Part shown: positions 30,299 through 39,722 of the stretch, piece by piece
How the letters are laid out: each line of letters opens with the position of its first letter
Position numbering within the stretch: position 1 is the first letter of the stretch
Origin: Melanopsichium pennsylvanicum
Taxonomy: Eukaryota > Basidiomycota > Ustilaginomycetes > Ustilaginales
Length of the DNA: 64,000 nucleotides
NCBI GenBank assembly: GCA_900208305.1
Contig: OAPG01000006.1
Coordinates: 496,001-560,000, forward strand
Reading direction: 5' to 3'
Translations under genes and position numbers: made by a program
The notes under the pieces: model-generated
Databases searched by the model: none
What the model was told of the DNA's origin: nothing
The model's input: the letters and a program-made list of their open reading frames with translations, nothing else

Positions 30299-30763
30299 AC
30301 ATGTGGATCCCACCGATACCCTCAAACTTTGTCTCTGTCGTACTCACTTGTGACGGTCAAAGGAGCTCTGAGCTTTTCGCTGCCAACCTTGATGCTGTTG
30401 TGAGCAGCGGTCGCCTACTCGGGCCAAAAATTTCGACAGCAAACATTGCGCGCAAGCAAATCTATACAATCGTGAACCCATCTCTGTGTATGACCAGGCA
30501 AGAATGTGTGTGACCGATGGTGTTCAGGCTCTGCTGGACCTGTAATGTGCCGATCAAAAAGCGTCAAAGCTTGACAGTGCGCTGGCGCTTGAATTAACAT
30601 CGAGAGTGATTAGTGCGTGGTGTCGGAGTCGAGGGGATTTGACGGTCACGGACCAACTTTTTCCAAATTTCCAACGCACCTTTCAAAAAACAACAACACC
30701 TTTTGCTGATCACATTTTTACACACTGGTAGACTGAGCGCAACTCTCTTGACCCTTCTAGAGG
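30299..30763. other. Intergenic region between ARL1 and the next small gene
   Basis: Contains the ARL1 3' end and the promoter of the following gene. No coding segment is supported. Confidence 0.55.
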
Positions 30764-31293
30764 ATGCAGTCTACATCAGCAGCCATTGCAGCGGCTGCGT
30801 TCTCTGGCGCTGATCTGGGCGTCAGAGCCAACAGCACGAAAGGCTCCGACTCTGCCGCCAAGAATAACAGCTCTCCTACCTCTGGCGCGCTGAGCAACAA
30901 CGGATTTGATACCATTGTGGCCGAGACATGGCTACAGAGCCGATGGAAGAGCATTCAATCGCGTGGGTGCCCTAGTCAAATCTTTGCAAGAGAGCTGCGT
31001 AGCGAAAAGGATGATGTACTGACCAACATGCCTTGATCTTCGTTTTCTGTTTGCGTCGAGACAATAGAGAAGCCAGAAACATACAAAGCACCGGCAGGCA
31101 CTGGCGGATCTGCTTGGGGACCCAACAAGAGTATGTCATAGCTGAAAGTGCAGATCTGGTTGACCAGAAACGAGGTGAGGTGGACCATTACTGACAAAGG
31201 AAACACTTTGGGGCTTGTAAATCAACAGAGACCATTACCGAGAGATTCACAAACGACCTGCTCAAGGCCTCCACTGCCAATGCGGGTCGATGA
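30764..31293 (+). CDS. Small protein of unknown function, three-exon model
   Basis: The first exon alone looks coding: MQSTSAAIAAAAFSGADLG, then an S/T/N-rich stretch and TIVAETWLQSRWKSIQSR. I propose exon 1 30764-30962, exon 2 31068-31130 and exon 3 31229-31293, giving 108 residues. Intron 1 is GTGGGT...AATAG with an ACTGACC branch-like site at about 31018. Intron 2 is GTATGT...CAACAG with TTACTGACA at about 31190. Phases match at both joints. Exon 2 reads KPETYKAPAGTGGSAWGPNK and exon 3 reads TITERFTNDLLKASTANAGR then stop. Without splicing, exon 1 would run on to a 90-residue frame. I do not recognise the family; the Trp-rich core and GGSAWG motif suggest a short conserved segment after a disordered N-terminus. 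The last 32 bases overlap a possible minus-strand gene. Confidence 0.55.
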
Positions 31294-31712
31294 TCGTATG
31301 ACGAACATAAGCATCGGAAGGAATGTTTCCCACAAGTCTCCTGGGTGCCGGTGCCAGAGTCATAGCAACAGATCGAACGAGGGATGCTGTTAGAGAATCG
31401 TTAGATGAAGTGGAATGCTAGTTGAAAGTTGGGGAATGTTAGACCGAGTCTAGCTCGCGTCAAGGAAGCAAGCAATGGCCTTTATCACACGACCCATCCC
31501 CATGCCCATCTGGAAAGCTTTTTACTTACCAGGGTCACATTGGCGGGGACATGGACCCTACGATGCAATCTCAAGTTTGATGAGCTTGTCTTACCGGACG
31601 ATGAGATAGCTGGAAGTGTACGGGACACTTGAAGGGTTAGGAACAATGCGGAAATGGAATTGCCAGAGTACTTTGTGTCGTCATCGACGAATCGGAATGC
31701 GCGCAAGGTCAT
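31262..31712 (-). CDS. Possible small two-exon gene, function unknown (tentative)
   Basis: A minus-strand model joins 31712-31530 and 31417-31262. The 112-base intron has a GTAAGT donor, a TCTAACA branch-like site about 20 bases before the acceptor, and a CAACTAG acceptor, in phase 0. The product would be 112 residues: MTLRAFRFVDDDTKYSG at the start, RRVHVPANVTL before the joint, and SVAMTLAPAPRRLVGNIP and DPHWQWRP at the end. No family is recognised. The last 32 bases overlap the 3' end of the plus-strand small gene, which is unusual for two coding regions and lowers confidence in one or both ends. The support is splice-site quality and phase only. Confidence 0.3.
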
Positions 31713-32721
31713 CGTGTGAGAGTGACGACAAAGCCACAGTGTGTGCACTCAAGATAGCGAGGCGAATCAAAGGCACATGCCGCCGTTCCGTATTTTGGCA
31801 TACAAGCTAATGCTTATGGGTAAAATTGGCTCGAACAACGAGTGGCGTGAGAAGTGGAGCTGGCTGCACAGTACAGCATCGATTGAAAGTGTTTTTCTTT
31901 TTTTGGAATCGACCACATGCTGCTGTGCAGAACAGCAAAAGACCGAGTTTTCTCTTCATAAATACGACACCTGAACAGCATAACATGATCAAAGCGCACA
32001 CTGTAGCCAACGTACTAGCAACATAGCAACCGTTATACAAGGCACTATGCAAAGATGGTGTGGATGATGTGTATGGTTGCGCCAAGTAAGTGTATACGCA
32101 GCAAGGTGCGGAGGGGGCAAGGCACTAGACAAGCAGTCGGCAAGGATCGCCAGCCATGCCCGACTCGCGTAGCTCTAGAAGATAAGCAAGCACTGTCACG
32201 GTGTGGTGTTTTAGCACGCATTTTTTTTGGGCGGCGGTTGAGGCAGGCGTTTTAGTGCTAAAGCCGCGTCTGGGAGAGGCCCTGCGGTTTGAGGATGAGA
32301 CTGTAGCGCAGCAATTCACCAACTGAATTCAAATCTAATAAATCTATGCTGCTCAGGTGCTTAAAGCTGTGCAATCACTCGTTTCAACGCAGCTGCAGGG
32401 ACTTGATTCTTTGTCAAGTAACGTTAAACCGCTTCTTTCTCGTTCTTTCAACAGCCGATCTGAGAGCATTGACACAGCCTTTGCCGCGCACTCTGCCTCA
32501 TCCACCGCTCCAGTGCTTACCTGCATATCGCAAGGCTTTGCGAATATATATTCAACTTCGCTTGGCTAAGATGGTAGTCTTCGTTCACCCCCCCTCTGTT
32601 TTCAATTCCTCTTGGCATCGTCTTTTTGACATTTGCCATCTCACAAAATTTTCTTACCATTCTTGTGCAATTACAAGACCAACATTTTGGATCGTCTTTC
32701 CAATTCCTTCTCTACCAACGA
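31713..32721. other. Intergenic region upstream of the MAM3-like gene
   Basis: No gene is supported. The last 200 bases are T/C-rich, in keeping with a promoter-proximal leader. The MAM3-like reading frame is also open for 32 codons upstream of its ATG but begins at TTG. Confidence 0.55.
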
Positions 32722-35634
32722 ATGGAGTCTTCTGCAAGCGATGGTGCCGACTTTGATGATTGTAGAGCCTTGAACTCCCAGCCTACCAACAGCACCTGGT
32801 CCACGTGCTCAAACAACCGCCGCCATATCTCTCGCCAGAATAGATCTGCATCCCTTGCATTCCCAGCTCGATCGTCCCTCGTCCTCGTCTGCAGCCTCGC
32901 AATTTTCACAGCTTCCTGCTCCCTCCCTGTCCAGGCTTCCATTCTGCCTACCGCCGTCGACCATCTTCACGCCCGCAGCGACGCCTCCAGCTCGCACATT
33001 GCTTTCTCTGACATAGCCAACCATGATCGATTCATAGCGTCCACTCAGCGGGGTCTAGGCTTTGACGCCCGACCCTCAGATGTTGACTTCGCCCACCCAA
33101 ACACGGCCTTCAGCCGCGATATCCTTCAATGGATCCAAGTTGAGACACGTGACAGCAATATCGTCGAGTCTCAGGCTTTCCTCGACGAGCTCTACCAGCG
33201 TCTTTCCGCACAGCGACGCTCGACTGTGGACCAGGCTGCTCCGAAATCTTCTGGCTTCCGCTTTTGGAAGCGTGCCACATCCAGCAGTAGCGAAGGCTCC
33301 TGCAAAGAGTCCAAACTGTCTACAGCTCAAAAGGCAGCCTATGGCATCCTAATTCCCATCCTAGTGGTTCTCTCAGGTCTATTTGCCGGTCTCACTTTGG
33401 GCTACATGTCGCTCGACGAAACCCAGCTGCAAGTACTTTCGCTTCAAGGCACTCCCACTCAAAAGATGTACGCCGAGAAGATCATGCCCATTCGCAAGGA
33501 CGGCCATCTCTTGCTCACTACACTTCTGATTGCCAACATGATCACCAACGAGACGCTCCCCATCATCGCCGATCCCCTGCTTGGTGGCGGTGTGCAGGCT
33601 GTCATCGTCAGTATCGTCCTTGTCGTCATTTTTGCCGAGCTCATTCCTCAGTCCGTCTGCTCGCGCTACGGTCTTGCCATCGGTGCCAAGCTTGCCCCAC
33701 TCACACGCGTCGTCATCCTCCTTCTCTGGCCCATCGCTTACCCTGTCTCGCGAGTGCTGCACTGGACCCTCGGACCGCACAGTGGTATCGTGTACCGACG
33801 ATCCGAGTTGAAGGAGCTTGTCAACATGCATGCAGCCACGGGTGGTCGTGGTGACCTCAACAATGATACGGTCACCATTGTCGGCGGTGCCCTTGACCTT
33901 CAGGAGAAGGTGGTCAAGCAGGCCATGACACCCATCGATGGCGTCTTTATGATCTCGATCGACTCCAAGCTCGGCTACGAGACGCTTCAGCAGATCGTCA
34001 GCTCGGGCCACTCGCGTATTCCCGTCTACCAGGAAATTGAGATCCCTGTCAATCGCGTTCGTGGCGGCAGCGGCACCTTGACGCCTATCCGCGGCGGCTT
34101 TCTCTCCGCCTTGAGCCGCAAGGCTAGCAATACACAGAGCAAGGCGTCGATCGATGACCAGCGCACCCTTGAGGACAGCGTCGCCAATGGCAAAGAGGCC
34201 AACGCCGAATCTCAAGACTCGGCTGTCACTACCACCAGTACTACCAACGAAAAGACGAACACGACCACTTTGATCAAGCGCAAAAAGATCATCGGTGCGC
34301 TTCTCGTCAAGCAATGTGTTCTCCTCGACCCTGAGGATGAGACCCTCGTTCGCGACATGGTGATCAATGCTCTGCCCACCGTCCCTGCTGACGAACCGCT
34401 CCTCAATTTGCTCAACGTCTTCCAGGAAGGTCGCTCGCACTTGGCTATCGTGTCTTCGCGCACTCGTCGCTCGTCGCCGGGCTCGTTCGTCGAGCTCGGC
34501 AGCGGCAACGACCCCCGCAAGACTCAGAATATGGCTCGCTCTGGCACCGCCGCTCGTATCGAGACGCTTGGCAATATCGACGAGGAGAAGCAGCTCGACG
34601 ATTCGGCTATCAAAAGGTCAAGCTTCTGGTCTCGCCATCTCCGTCGTCATCACCGCGACCACGCCAAGTCTGACTCTCACGACCTGCCCCCCGAGGCTCT
34701 CGAGGACGACGTTGATGCAGGCGCCGTCGCCACAGAGATGGCTCAGCGCGACGTGCCTATCGGTATCATCACTCTCGAAGACGTGCTCGAGGAGCTTATT
34801 GGTGAAGAGATCCTCGACGAATACGATTCTGAGGTTGAGCAGAACTTTGCTCAGATCAGCCCCCCTTCCAGCCCCGGTCACAAGGAGATGGTCGATAAGA
34901 AGGTCGAGACGCCCAGCGACGCTGAAATGATGCAGTTGCCGGGTTCGATCCTCAAGCTGCCCACCAGTCCCAAGATTGTCCTTCCTCGCTTAAAGCTTGG
35001 TCGTAGCGCCAGTCAAAGGGACACGGATGTCACCGCTGCGCCCCCCTCGCCCATTGTTGAGAACAGCGTTGAAATGCCCGCAACCAAGGAAAATCACAGG
35101 AATGAGGGCGTCCACTTTCCATTCGACGTCAACCAGCCCCGAGGCCGCGGTACCACTTCGCCGCCCGGTTCTTGCCCTGGCTCGCGACCTGTCTCGCCTG
35201 GCCCGGGCAATGCGCTCAACACCACCGATGAGACTTCGCTCGCCGCACCTCGCGCTAACAAACCCGTCGTGATCCGTCATCAGGCTATAGATGGTACCAT
35301 CGCCACCGCCATTGTTGGCGAAGGTCTCCTGCGTGGTCGCACCAGCACGCTGGCCTCTGAGCGTATCGCTGCTGGGGATGTGAGCCGCAGCAACACTCCT
35401 TCTGGAACACGGGTAAGCAGGTTCAAGAGCACACCCCTTGCTAGCAGCGTTCCGGGCACGCCTGTCACGGGCGCCGCCCCAAAAAGTAGGGGCGCATTTG
35501 GTAAGCCTGAAGTAGGCTCGGCCCTAGCGGAGCAAGAGTCCGCAGTCGCCGTGGCTAGTCCAGAGGAGCTCGAGGGCGATGAGAGCAAGAAGCAACTTGG
35601 CAATGGCGACTCTGATGAGACCGACACCCTCTAG
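32722..35634 (+). CDS. MAM3: Mam3/CNNM-type membrane protein (DUF21 and CBS pair)
   Basis: CNNM proteins and yeast Mam3 are linked to magnesium and metal handling; Mam3 sits in the vacuolar membrane. From the ATG at 32722 the product has 970 residues. An N-terminal hydrophobic stretch (SSLVLVCSLAIFTASC, about 52-67) could be a signal peptide or anchor. The DUF21 domain (about 206-370) has membrane segments starting ILIPILVVLSGLFAGLTLG. The conserved YMSLDETQLQVL and LIANMITNETLPIIAD blocks follow, then VSIVLVVIFAELIPQSVCSRYG, keeping the AELIPQ motif. The CBS pair follows: MTPIDGVFMISID at about 400, and the second in two parts, HLAIVSSR near 570 and PIGIITLEDVLEELIGEEI near 675, split by a Ser-rich insert. 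The last 250 residues are Pro/Ser/Thr-rich and probably cytosolic. The open frame upstream begins at TTG and is left out. Confidence 0.92.
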   Translation: MESSASDGADFDDCRALNSQPTNSTWSTCSNNRRHISRQNRSASLAFPARSSLVLVCSLAIFTASCSLPVQASILPTAVDHLHARSDASSSHIAFSDIANHDRFIASTQRGLGFDARPSDVDFAHPNTAFSRDILQWIQVETRDSNIVESQAFLDELYQRLSAQRRSTVDQAAPKSSGFRFWKRATSSSSEGSCKESKLSTAQKAAYGILIPILVVLSGLFAGLTLGYMSLDETQLQVLSLQGTPTQKMYAEKIMPIRKDGHLLLTTLLIANMITNETLPIIADPLLGGGVQAVIVSIVLVVIFAELIPQSVCSRYGLAIGAKLAPLTRVVILLLWPIAYPVSRVLHWTLGPHSGIVYRRSELKELVNMHAATGGRGDLNNDTVTIVGGALDLQEKVVKQAMTPIDGVFMISIDSKLGYETLQQIVSSGHSRIPVYQEIEIPVNRVRGGSGTLTPIRGGFLSALSRKASNTQSKASIDDQRTLEDSVANGKEANAESQDSAVTTTSTTNEKTNTTTLIKRKKIIGALLVKQCVLLDPEDETLVRDMVINALPTVPADEPLLNLLNVFQEGRSHLAIVSSRTRRSSPGSFVELGSGNDPRKTQNMARSGTAARIETLGNIDEEKQLDDSAIKRSSFWSRHLRRHHRDHAKSDSHDLPPEALEDDVDAGAVATEMAQRDVPIGIITLEDVLEELIGEEILDEYDSEVEQNFAQISPPSSPGHKEMVDKKVETPSDAEMMQLPGSILKLPTSPKIVLPRLKLGRSASQRDTDVTAAPPSPIVENSVEMPATKENHRNEGVHFPFDVNQPRGRGTTSPPGSCPGSRPVSPGPGNALNTTDETSLAAPRANKPVVIRHQAIDGTIATAIVGEGLLRGRTSTLASERIAAGDVSRSNTPSGTRVSRFKSTPLASSVPGTPVTGAAPKSRGAFGKPEVGSALAEQESAVAVASPEELEGDESKKQLGNGDSDETDTL

Positions 35635-36208
35635 AGCGCTTCACCATTCTCTCACAAGTTACGAAAGTATCACAATGCTCGCTTTGTCTGTTGTTACCTT
35701 GTCGTGAAATAAATTTGTTCCCTTTCTTCCTGCGATGTCTGACCAAATTCCTGAGTCTTTCTGTGTGAGCTGCGAAGAGAGGCACAGCGATCATCGGGTG
35801 GATGCGTTCCGTATGAAGCAAATGACGGCGGAGAGGAAGAGCTGTGCAATTTCAGTTTGAGGATGGTGTCCAACTAAGGCACGAGCTTTCTTCGACGTGC
35901 CTTCTTGCCCACGCCGATCCATGGGTTGATGATTTTGCGCGGAAAATGTGTTGTAAGGGTGGGGACCTCGACGTTGACTTTTGCTGACATCAACGCTAAA
36001 CATCGAGCATTGCCCTCCGTTCCTACCATCTCTACTAAAATAGACGCAGCCGAGGAGCTGGTTGGAATTGCTGCCGAGGAACAAGATTGTTCGCCTTTGC
36101 TGGCATTTTTCATTCTTTAGCGATTGAGAACACCTTCGAGTCACCTTGACGCTTCGTCCCACCAAACACTATCATTTCATCGAACCCTACATAGCCATTC
36201 CGCCCACC
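35635..36208. other. Intergenic region between the MAM3-like and ARA2-like genes
   Basis: Open frames of 71-124 codons exist on both strands, but none shows a recognisable domain or consistent splice signals. Treated as 3' and 5' untranslated/promoter sequence. Confidence 0.5.
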
Positions 36209-37615
36209 ATGCCGATCTACCCGAAAGTCGAGCCGAGCAATTTGGATTTCCCCACGCAACCCTCTCTGGACACTCTCACTGTCGATGATGTTCGAGGAGG
36301 TCTTGCACCTTGGCGTGTTGTTCCTATTAACGATCCCGAGCTCGTCGCTCACACATCATCATCGGACCTTACCCTCGGCGCTTCGCCCATTGTGTTCGGT
36401 GGAGGTGTTTTTGGCAATGAAATGTACAACGCCTCGTCCACCCTCTCCTCCGATCTTCCCCTTCGAACCGTTCGCCTAGCCCTCAAGTACGGCATCAACG
36501 CATTCGACACGTCGCCTTACTACTTTCCATCCGAATTTACGCTCGGAAACATTCTCAGACGATTGAAGCCCGAGTTTCCGAGGATGAGCTATTACATTGT
36601 CTCTAAGTGTGGAAGATACGGACCAGAGAAGGAGCATTTCGATTACAGTGCAAAGAGGATTGATGACAGTTTGAGGGGTAGCTGTAGGAGGCTGGGTACA
36701 GACTATTTGGATGTTGCGCTTACGCATGATTGCGAGTTTGTCTGCGACCAGGTGGGAAAGAGTCACGATGCTGGTTGGGAAAGCGGCATCGTTTCCGGGC
36801 TCGTACAGCCAGAGACAATCGGAGTCGATCAAAACAGGGACCAAGTGTTGGAATCTCTTGGTCTGGCACCCACGCTCGAAGCAGCAAGTAAGATACACGG
36901 CAAGGGCGATCAACAGTTCTTAGAAGCCATCCACACGCTGTTCAAGCTCAAAGACGAGGGTGTGATCCGACGTGTTGGTATTTCTGGCTACCCTTTGCCA
37001 GTTTTGCTACGTCTGTCTCGACTCGTTGCCACCACCGAGCCCTACAGACCCCTTGATGTGGTTCTGAGCTACTCGAATCACTGCCTGCATTCGGACGTTC
37101 TGCAAGGTTGGAAGGATCTGTTCGCAGCTGATCCGCGTGGCTCTTCGAGGTCTTCTCTTGAGGAGCTGAAATGGACCGCTCCGCTACTGCTGAACGGAAG
37201 TCCCTTCTCGATGGGTCTTTTGACCGATGGCAACCCACCTCCCTGGCATCCTGCAAGCGATGCGCTCAAGGCAGCAACAAAGGAAGCAAGTCAGAAGCTT
37301 GTATCTAAGGGGGACTCGCTCACGATGACGTCGCTGACCTACGGATTGCGTGGCAGCGAGGTGCCACACCCCAGCGGTAACGGGCCTGAACTGAGGACAC
37401 TGGTTGGATTGAGCCATCCAGATCACGTACACAGTGCCATTGAAGCTTATCGAGTGCTGTGTGCAGGAGCCAGCGGGAACGGAACTGCTCTATATGGTGA
37501 GACTGGCAAGGGGAAGGCCGAAGCTTATGCGAAGCAGGTCGAGAATGAAGAGTTGGTGAGGCATCTGTTCAAAGAGCGTGGGGTCAGAGATTGGAGCTGG
37601 TCCAGTGGTCTCTAA
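36209..37615 (+). CDS. ARA2: NAD-dependent D-arabinose 1-dehydrogenase (Ara2 family aldo-keto reductase)
   Basis: Yeast Ara2 oxidises D-arabinose to the lactone in the erythroascorbate pathway and is related to plant L-galactose dehydrogenase. The 468-residue product is an aldo-keto reductase with the catalytic tetrad visible: Asp100 and Tyr104/Tyr105 in AFDTSPYYFPSE, Lys133 in YIVSKCGRYG, and His173 in DVALTHDCEFV. The RIDDSLRGSCRRLGTDYLDV helix-strand and the DEGVIRRVGISGYPLPVLLR block are typical of this subgroup. It is about 130 residues longer than yeast Ara2 (335). The extra length is in a 50-60-residue N-terminus and in two loops, at about 180-225 and 310-345. The ATG at 36209 is chosen because the further open frame upstream starts at TTG. 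Substrate specificity follows from family membership only. Confidence 0.88.
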   Translation: MPIYPKVEPSNLDFPTQPSLDTLTVDDVRGGLAPWRVVPINDPELVAHTSSSDLTLGASPIVFGGGVFGNEMYNASSTLSSDLPLRTVRLALKYGINAFDTSPYYFPSEFTLGNILRRLKPEFPRMSYYIVSKCGRYGPEKEHFDYSAKRIDDSLRGSCRRLGTDYLDVALTHDCEFVCDQVGKSHDAGWESGIVSGLVQPETIGVDQNRDQVLESLGLAPTLEAASKIHGKGDQQFLEAIHTLFKLKDEGVIRRVGISGYPLPVLLRLSRLVATTEPYRPLDVVLSYSNHCLHSDVLQGWKDLFAADPRGSSRSSLEELKWTAPLLLNGSPFSMGLLTDGNPPPWHPASDALKAATKEASQKLVSKGDSLTMTSLTYGLRGSEVPHPSGNGPELRTLVGLSHPDHVHSAIEAYRVLCAGASGNGTALYGETGKGKAEAYAKQVENEELVRHLFKERGVRDWSWSSGL

Positions 37616-38237
37616 TTCAACTGCATTGCCGCAAGAAACTCTTTCTCTGTCATCATGGCCAATCTCCCTATGTCCCTATGATTCGAGAACCTCTCTGTTT
37701 GCCTTTCGTCGTGTGCAATCATCCGTACGTCGAGCTTGAGCGAAGAAGCATGCTTGATAGACCATTACAGTACGCGGGCTAGAGTGCAAGTTTGTTTCGA
37801 AAGTCGGTGTAACATTTTGAAAGTGAGAAAATCAATGTGGAGGATGGCACGTCGATCACGGGATTGTGACCAAAAATCAGAGTTGCAAACGGCAGTTTGC
37901 TAGGATTGTGCTTGAGCCATCTGACGCGTATGCAGAGATCCACCGTACTCGGCTTCCAGTTACGCTTCGAGTGTTGCTCTCGTCACCATCCTTCCAATCG
38001 TCGCTACCTCGCTGCATTCCCTCATCGACAAAGTAGCTCACGCACGCTTCATCGGGGCTTGTGTACGCATTCGCTCTAGCAGACTAAACTACCTCAGCGC
38101 TATAGCAGATACAGCCTTCAAATCCGACCAATTATTACCATTCGTACGTACCGAAATAGCACACATTCGCAAGGCCGCATAACCTCACTCGACAGGAACT
38201 CAGCTCGACACGGTGTGATCGAAGCTAATCTGCCACA
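37616..38237. other. Intergenic region between ARA2-like and RPN6
   Basis: No coding segment, repeat or RNA gene is recognised. This is presumably the RPN6 promoter. I see no clear Rpn4-type GGTGGCAAA site, though I did not search exhaustively for variants. Confidence 0.5.
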
Positions 38238-39503
38238 ATGACAGCAACTCAAACCGTAGCACAGGCGGATGAGGCCATCAAGAGCGGCAATACAGTTGAA
38301 GGAGAGCGCATCCTCAAATCTATCCTGTCCAACTCCGCTACCTCTCAATCCGACGATGCATTCCTCAAAGAGCAGGAATCTGCCCTTCTCCGCCTCGGCG
38401 AGCTCTACCGAGACAACAAAGATGCCGGCTCCCTTGCCGAAACCGTGCGCTCCTCCCGAAACTTTATGTCGTCCATCGCAAAAGCCAAGACCGCCAAACT
38501 CGTCCGTACACTCATCGACTACTTTGAGGCGATTCCTGGTGCGCAACAGACTCAGATACAGGTGGCCAAGGAGAATGCAGAATGGGCCAAGAGCGAGAAA
38601 CGCATCTTTCTCAAGCAAAACTTGGAGACAAAGTTGATCGGGCTCTACTTTGAGAACCAGAACTATCGAGAGGCACTTCCTTTGATCGATTCTTTGCTGA
38701 AGGAGTTGAAGAAATTGGATGACAAGATGATCTTGACCGAAGTTCATCTTCTGGAGAGCAAGGTGAACCACGCCATCTCCAATTTGCCCAAAGCCAAGGC
38801 GGCCTTGACCTCGGCTAGGACAGCAGCCAACTCGATCTACTGCCCTCCCACACTTCAAGCGCAGTTGGATATGCAGGCAGGTGTGTTGCACGCAGAGGAT
38901 AAAGACTACACAACGGCCTACTCGTACTTTTTCGAAACGCTCGAAGGCTTTGCACTGCAGGACGACGCAAGGGCGCCATTGGCATTGAAGTACATGCTTC
39001 TGTGCAAGATCATGCTCAACCTCTCTGAAGATGTTAACTCGATCATCTCGGGCAAACATGCAACAAAGTACGGCGGCAAGGATATGGAAGCCATGAAGGC
39101 TGTTGCCAAGGCGCACGAAGACCGAAGTCTGGAAGGATTCGAAGCAGCCCTCCGCACGTACAAGGATGAACTCTCCAACGACCCTATTGTCAAGAACCAC
39201 CTCTCGGCACTGTACGATACGTTGCTAGAGCAAAACTTGTTGCGCGTGATTGAGCCCTATTCCAGGGTAGAGATTGCACACATCGCAAAGGAAGTAAGAC
39301 AGCCCGTAAGAGAGATCGAGGTCAAGTTGAGCCAGATGATCTTGGATAAGGTCTTTCACGGCATCTTGGATCAAGGTGCTGGTTGCTTGGTGGTGTACGA
39401 GCAGGAACAGGAGGATAAGACGTACCAGGTTACGTTGGATACGCTCAAGCATGTGGGCAACGTCGTGGAAAGCTTGTACAAGAAGGCGAATAAGCTCACA
39501 TGA
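38238..39503 (+). CDS. RPN6: 26S proteasome regulatory subunit Rpn6 (PSMD11)
   Basis: Rpn6 is a lid subunit that clamps the 19S regulatory particle to the 20S core. The 421-residue product has the expected length and layout: an N-terminal solenoid of TPR-like helices (to about 220) and a C-terminal PCI domain (about 225-395). Recognisable conserved stretches include WAKSEKRIFLKQNLETKLIG, LYFENQNYREALPLIDSLLK and KVNHAISNLPKAKAALTSAR. AYSYFFETLEGFALQ and IEPYSRVEIAHIAKEV follow, with the winged-helix end QMILDKVFHGILDQGAGCL. The first ATG is used and matches the start of known Rpn6 proteins. No insertions are evident. It converges on the aminotransferase gene with 219 bases between the stops. 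Confidence 0.97.
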   Translation: MTATQTVAQADEAIKSGNTVEGERILKSILSNSATSQSDDAFLKEQESALLRLGELYRDNKDAGSLAETVRSSRNFMSSIAKAKTAKLVRTLIDYFEAIPGAQQTQIQVAKENAEWAKSEKRIFLKQNLETKLIGLYFENQNYREALPLIDSLLKELKKLDDKMILTEVHLLESKVNHAISNLPKAKAALTSARTAANSIYCPPTLQAQLDMQAGVLHAEDKDYTTAYSYFFETLEGFALQDDARAPLALKYMLLCKIMLNLSEDVNSIISGKHATKYGGKDMEAMKAVAKAHEDRSLEGFEAALRTYKDELSNDPIVKNHLSALYDTLLEQNLLRVIEPYSRVEIAHIAKEVRQPVREIEVKLSQMILDKVFHGILDQGAGCLVVYEQEQEDKTYQVTLDTLKHVGNVVESLYKKANKLT

Positions 39504-39722
39504 TTGTAACTTGACGTGTCTCGTTGATGTTTCTCTTTTAAGAAACTGGGTGCAGTCGTAGAAAATTCAATCTGAACACAAACACTCTGACATGCGACTG
39601 AATGCGTGAATGCGTTCAGAGATGGTTGTGACATTGCTGAGAATTGAAGAGAAACACTCTGCATCGATCATGATAAGGGGTCGCATAATAGAGGTCTTTT
39701 TTTTTGGGAAGATTGAGTGAAC

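Noticed and set aside
31807..32085. 92-codon minus-strand frame with a hydrophobic segment
   Set aside because: It starts at TTG, spans poly-A/T stretches and has no further support.
33379..34440. 353-codon open frame antisense to the MAM3-like gene
   Set aside because: It mirrors the conserved coding strand; the plus strand encodes clear DUF21 and CBS motifs. Similar antisense frames at 38118-39200, 42918-43937, 46270-47319 and 58500-59543 were rejected for the same reason.
35791..36165. Overlapping frames on both strands between MAM3-like and ARA2-like genes, one ending in a basic GKKARRRKLVP
   Set aside because: No consistent start, splice sites or family similarity could be found.
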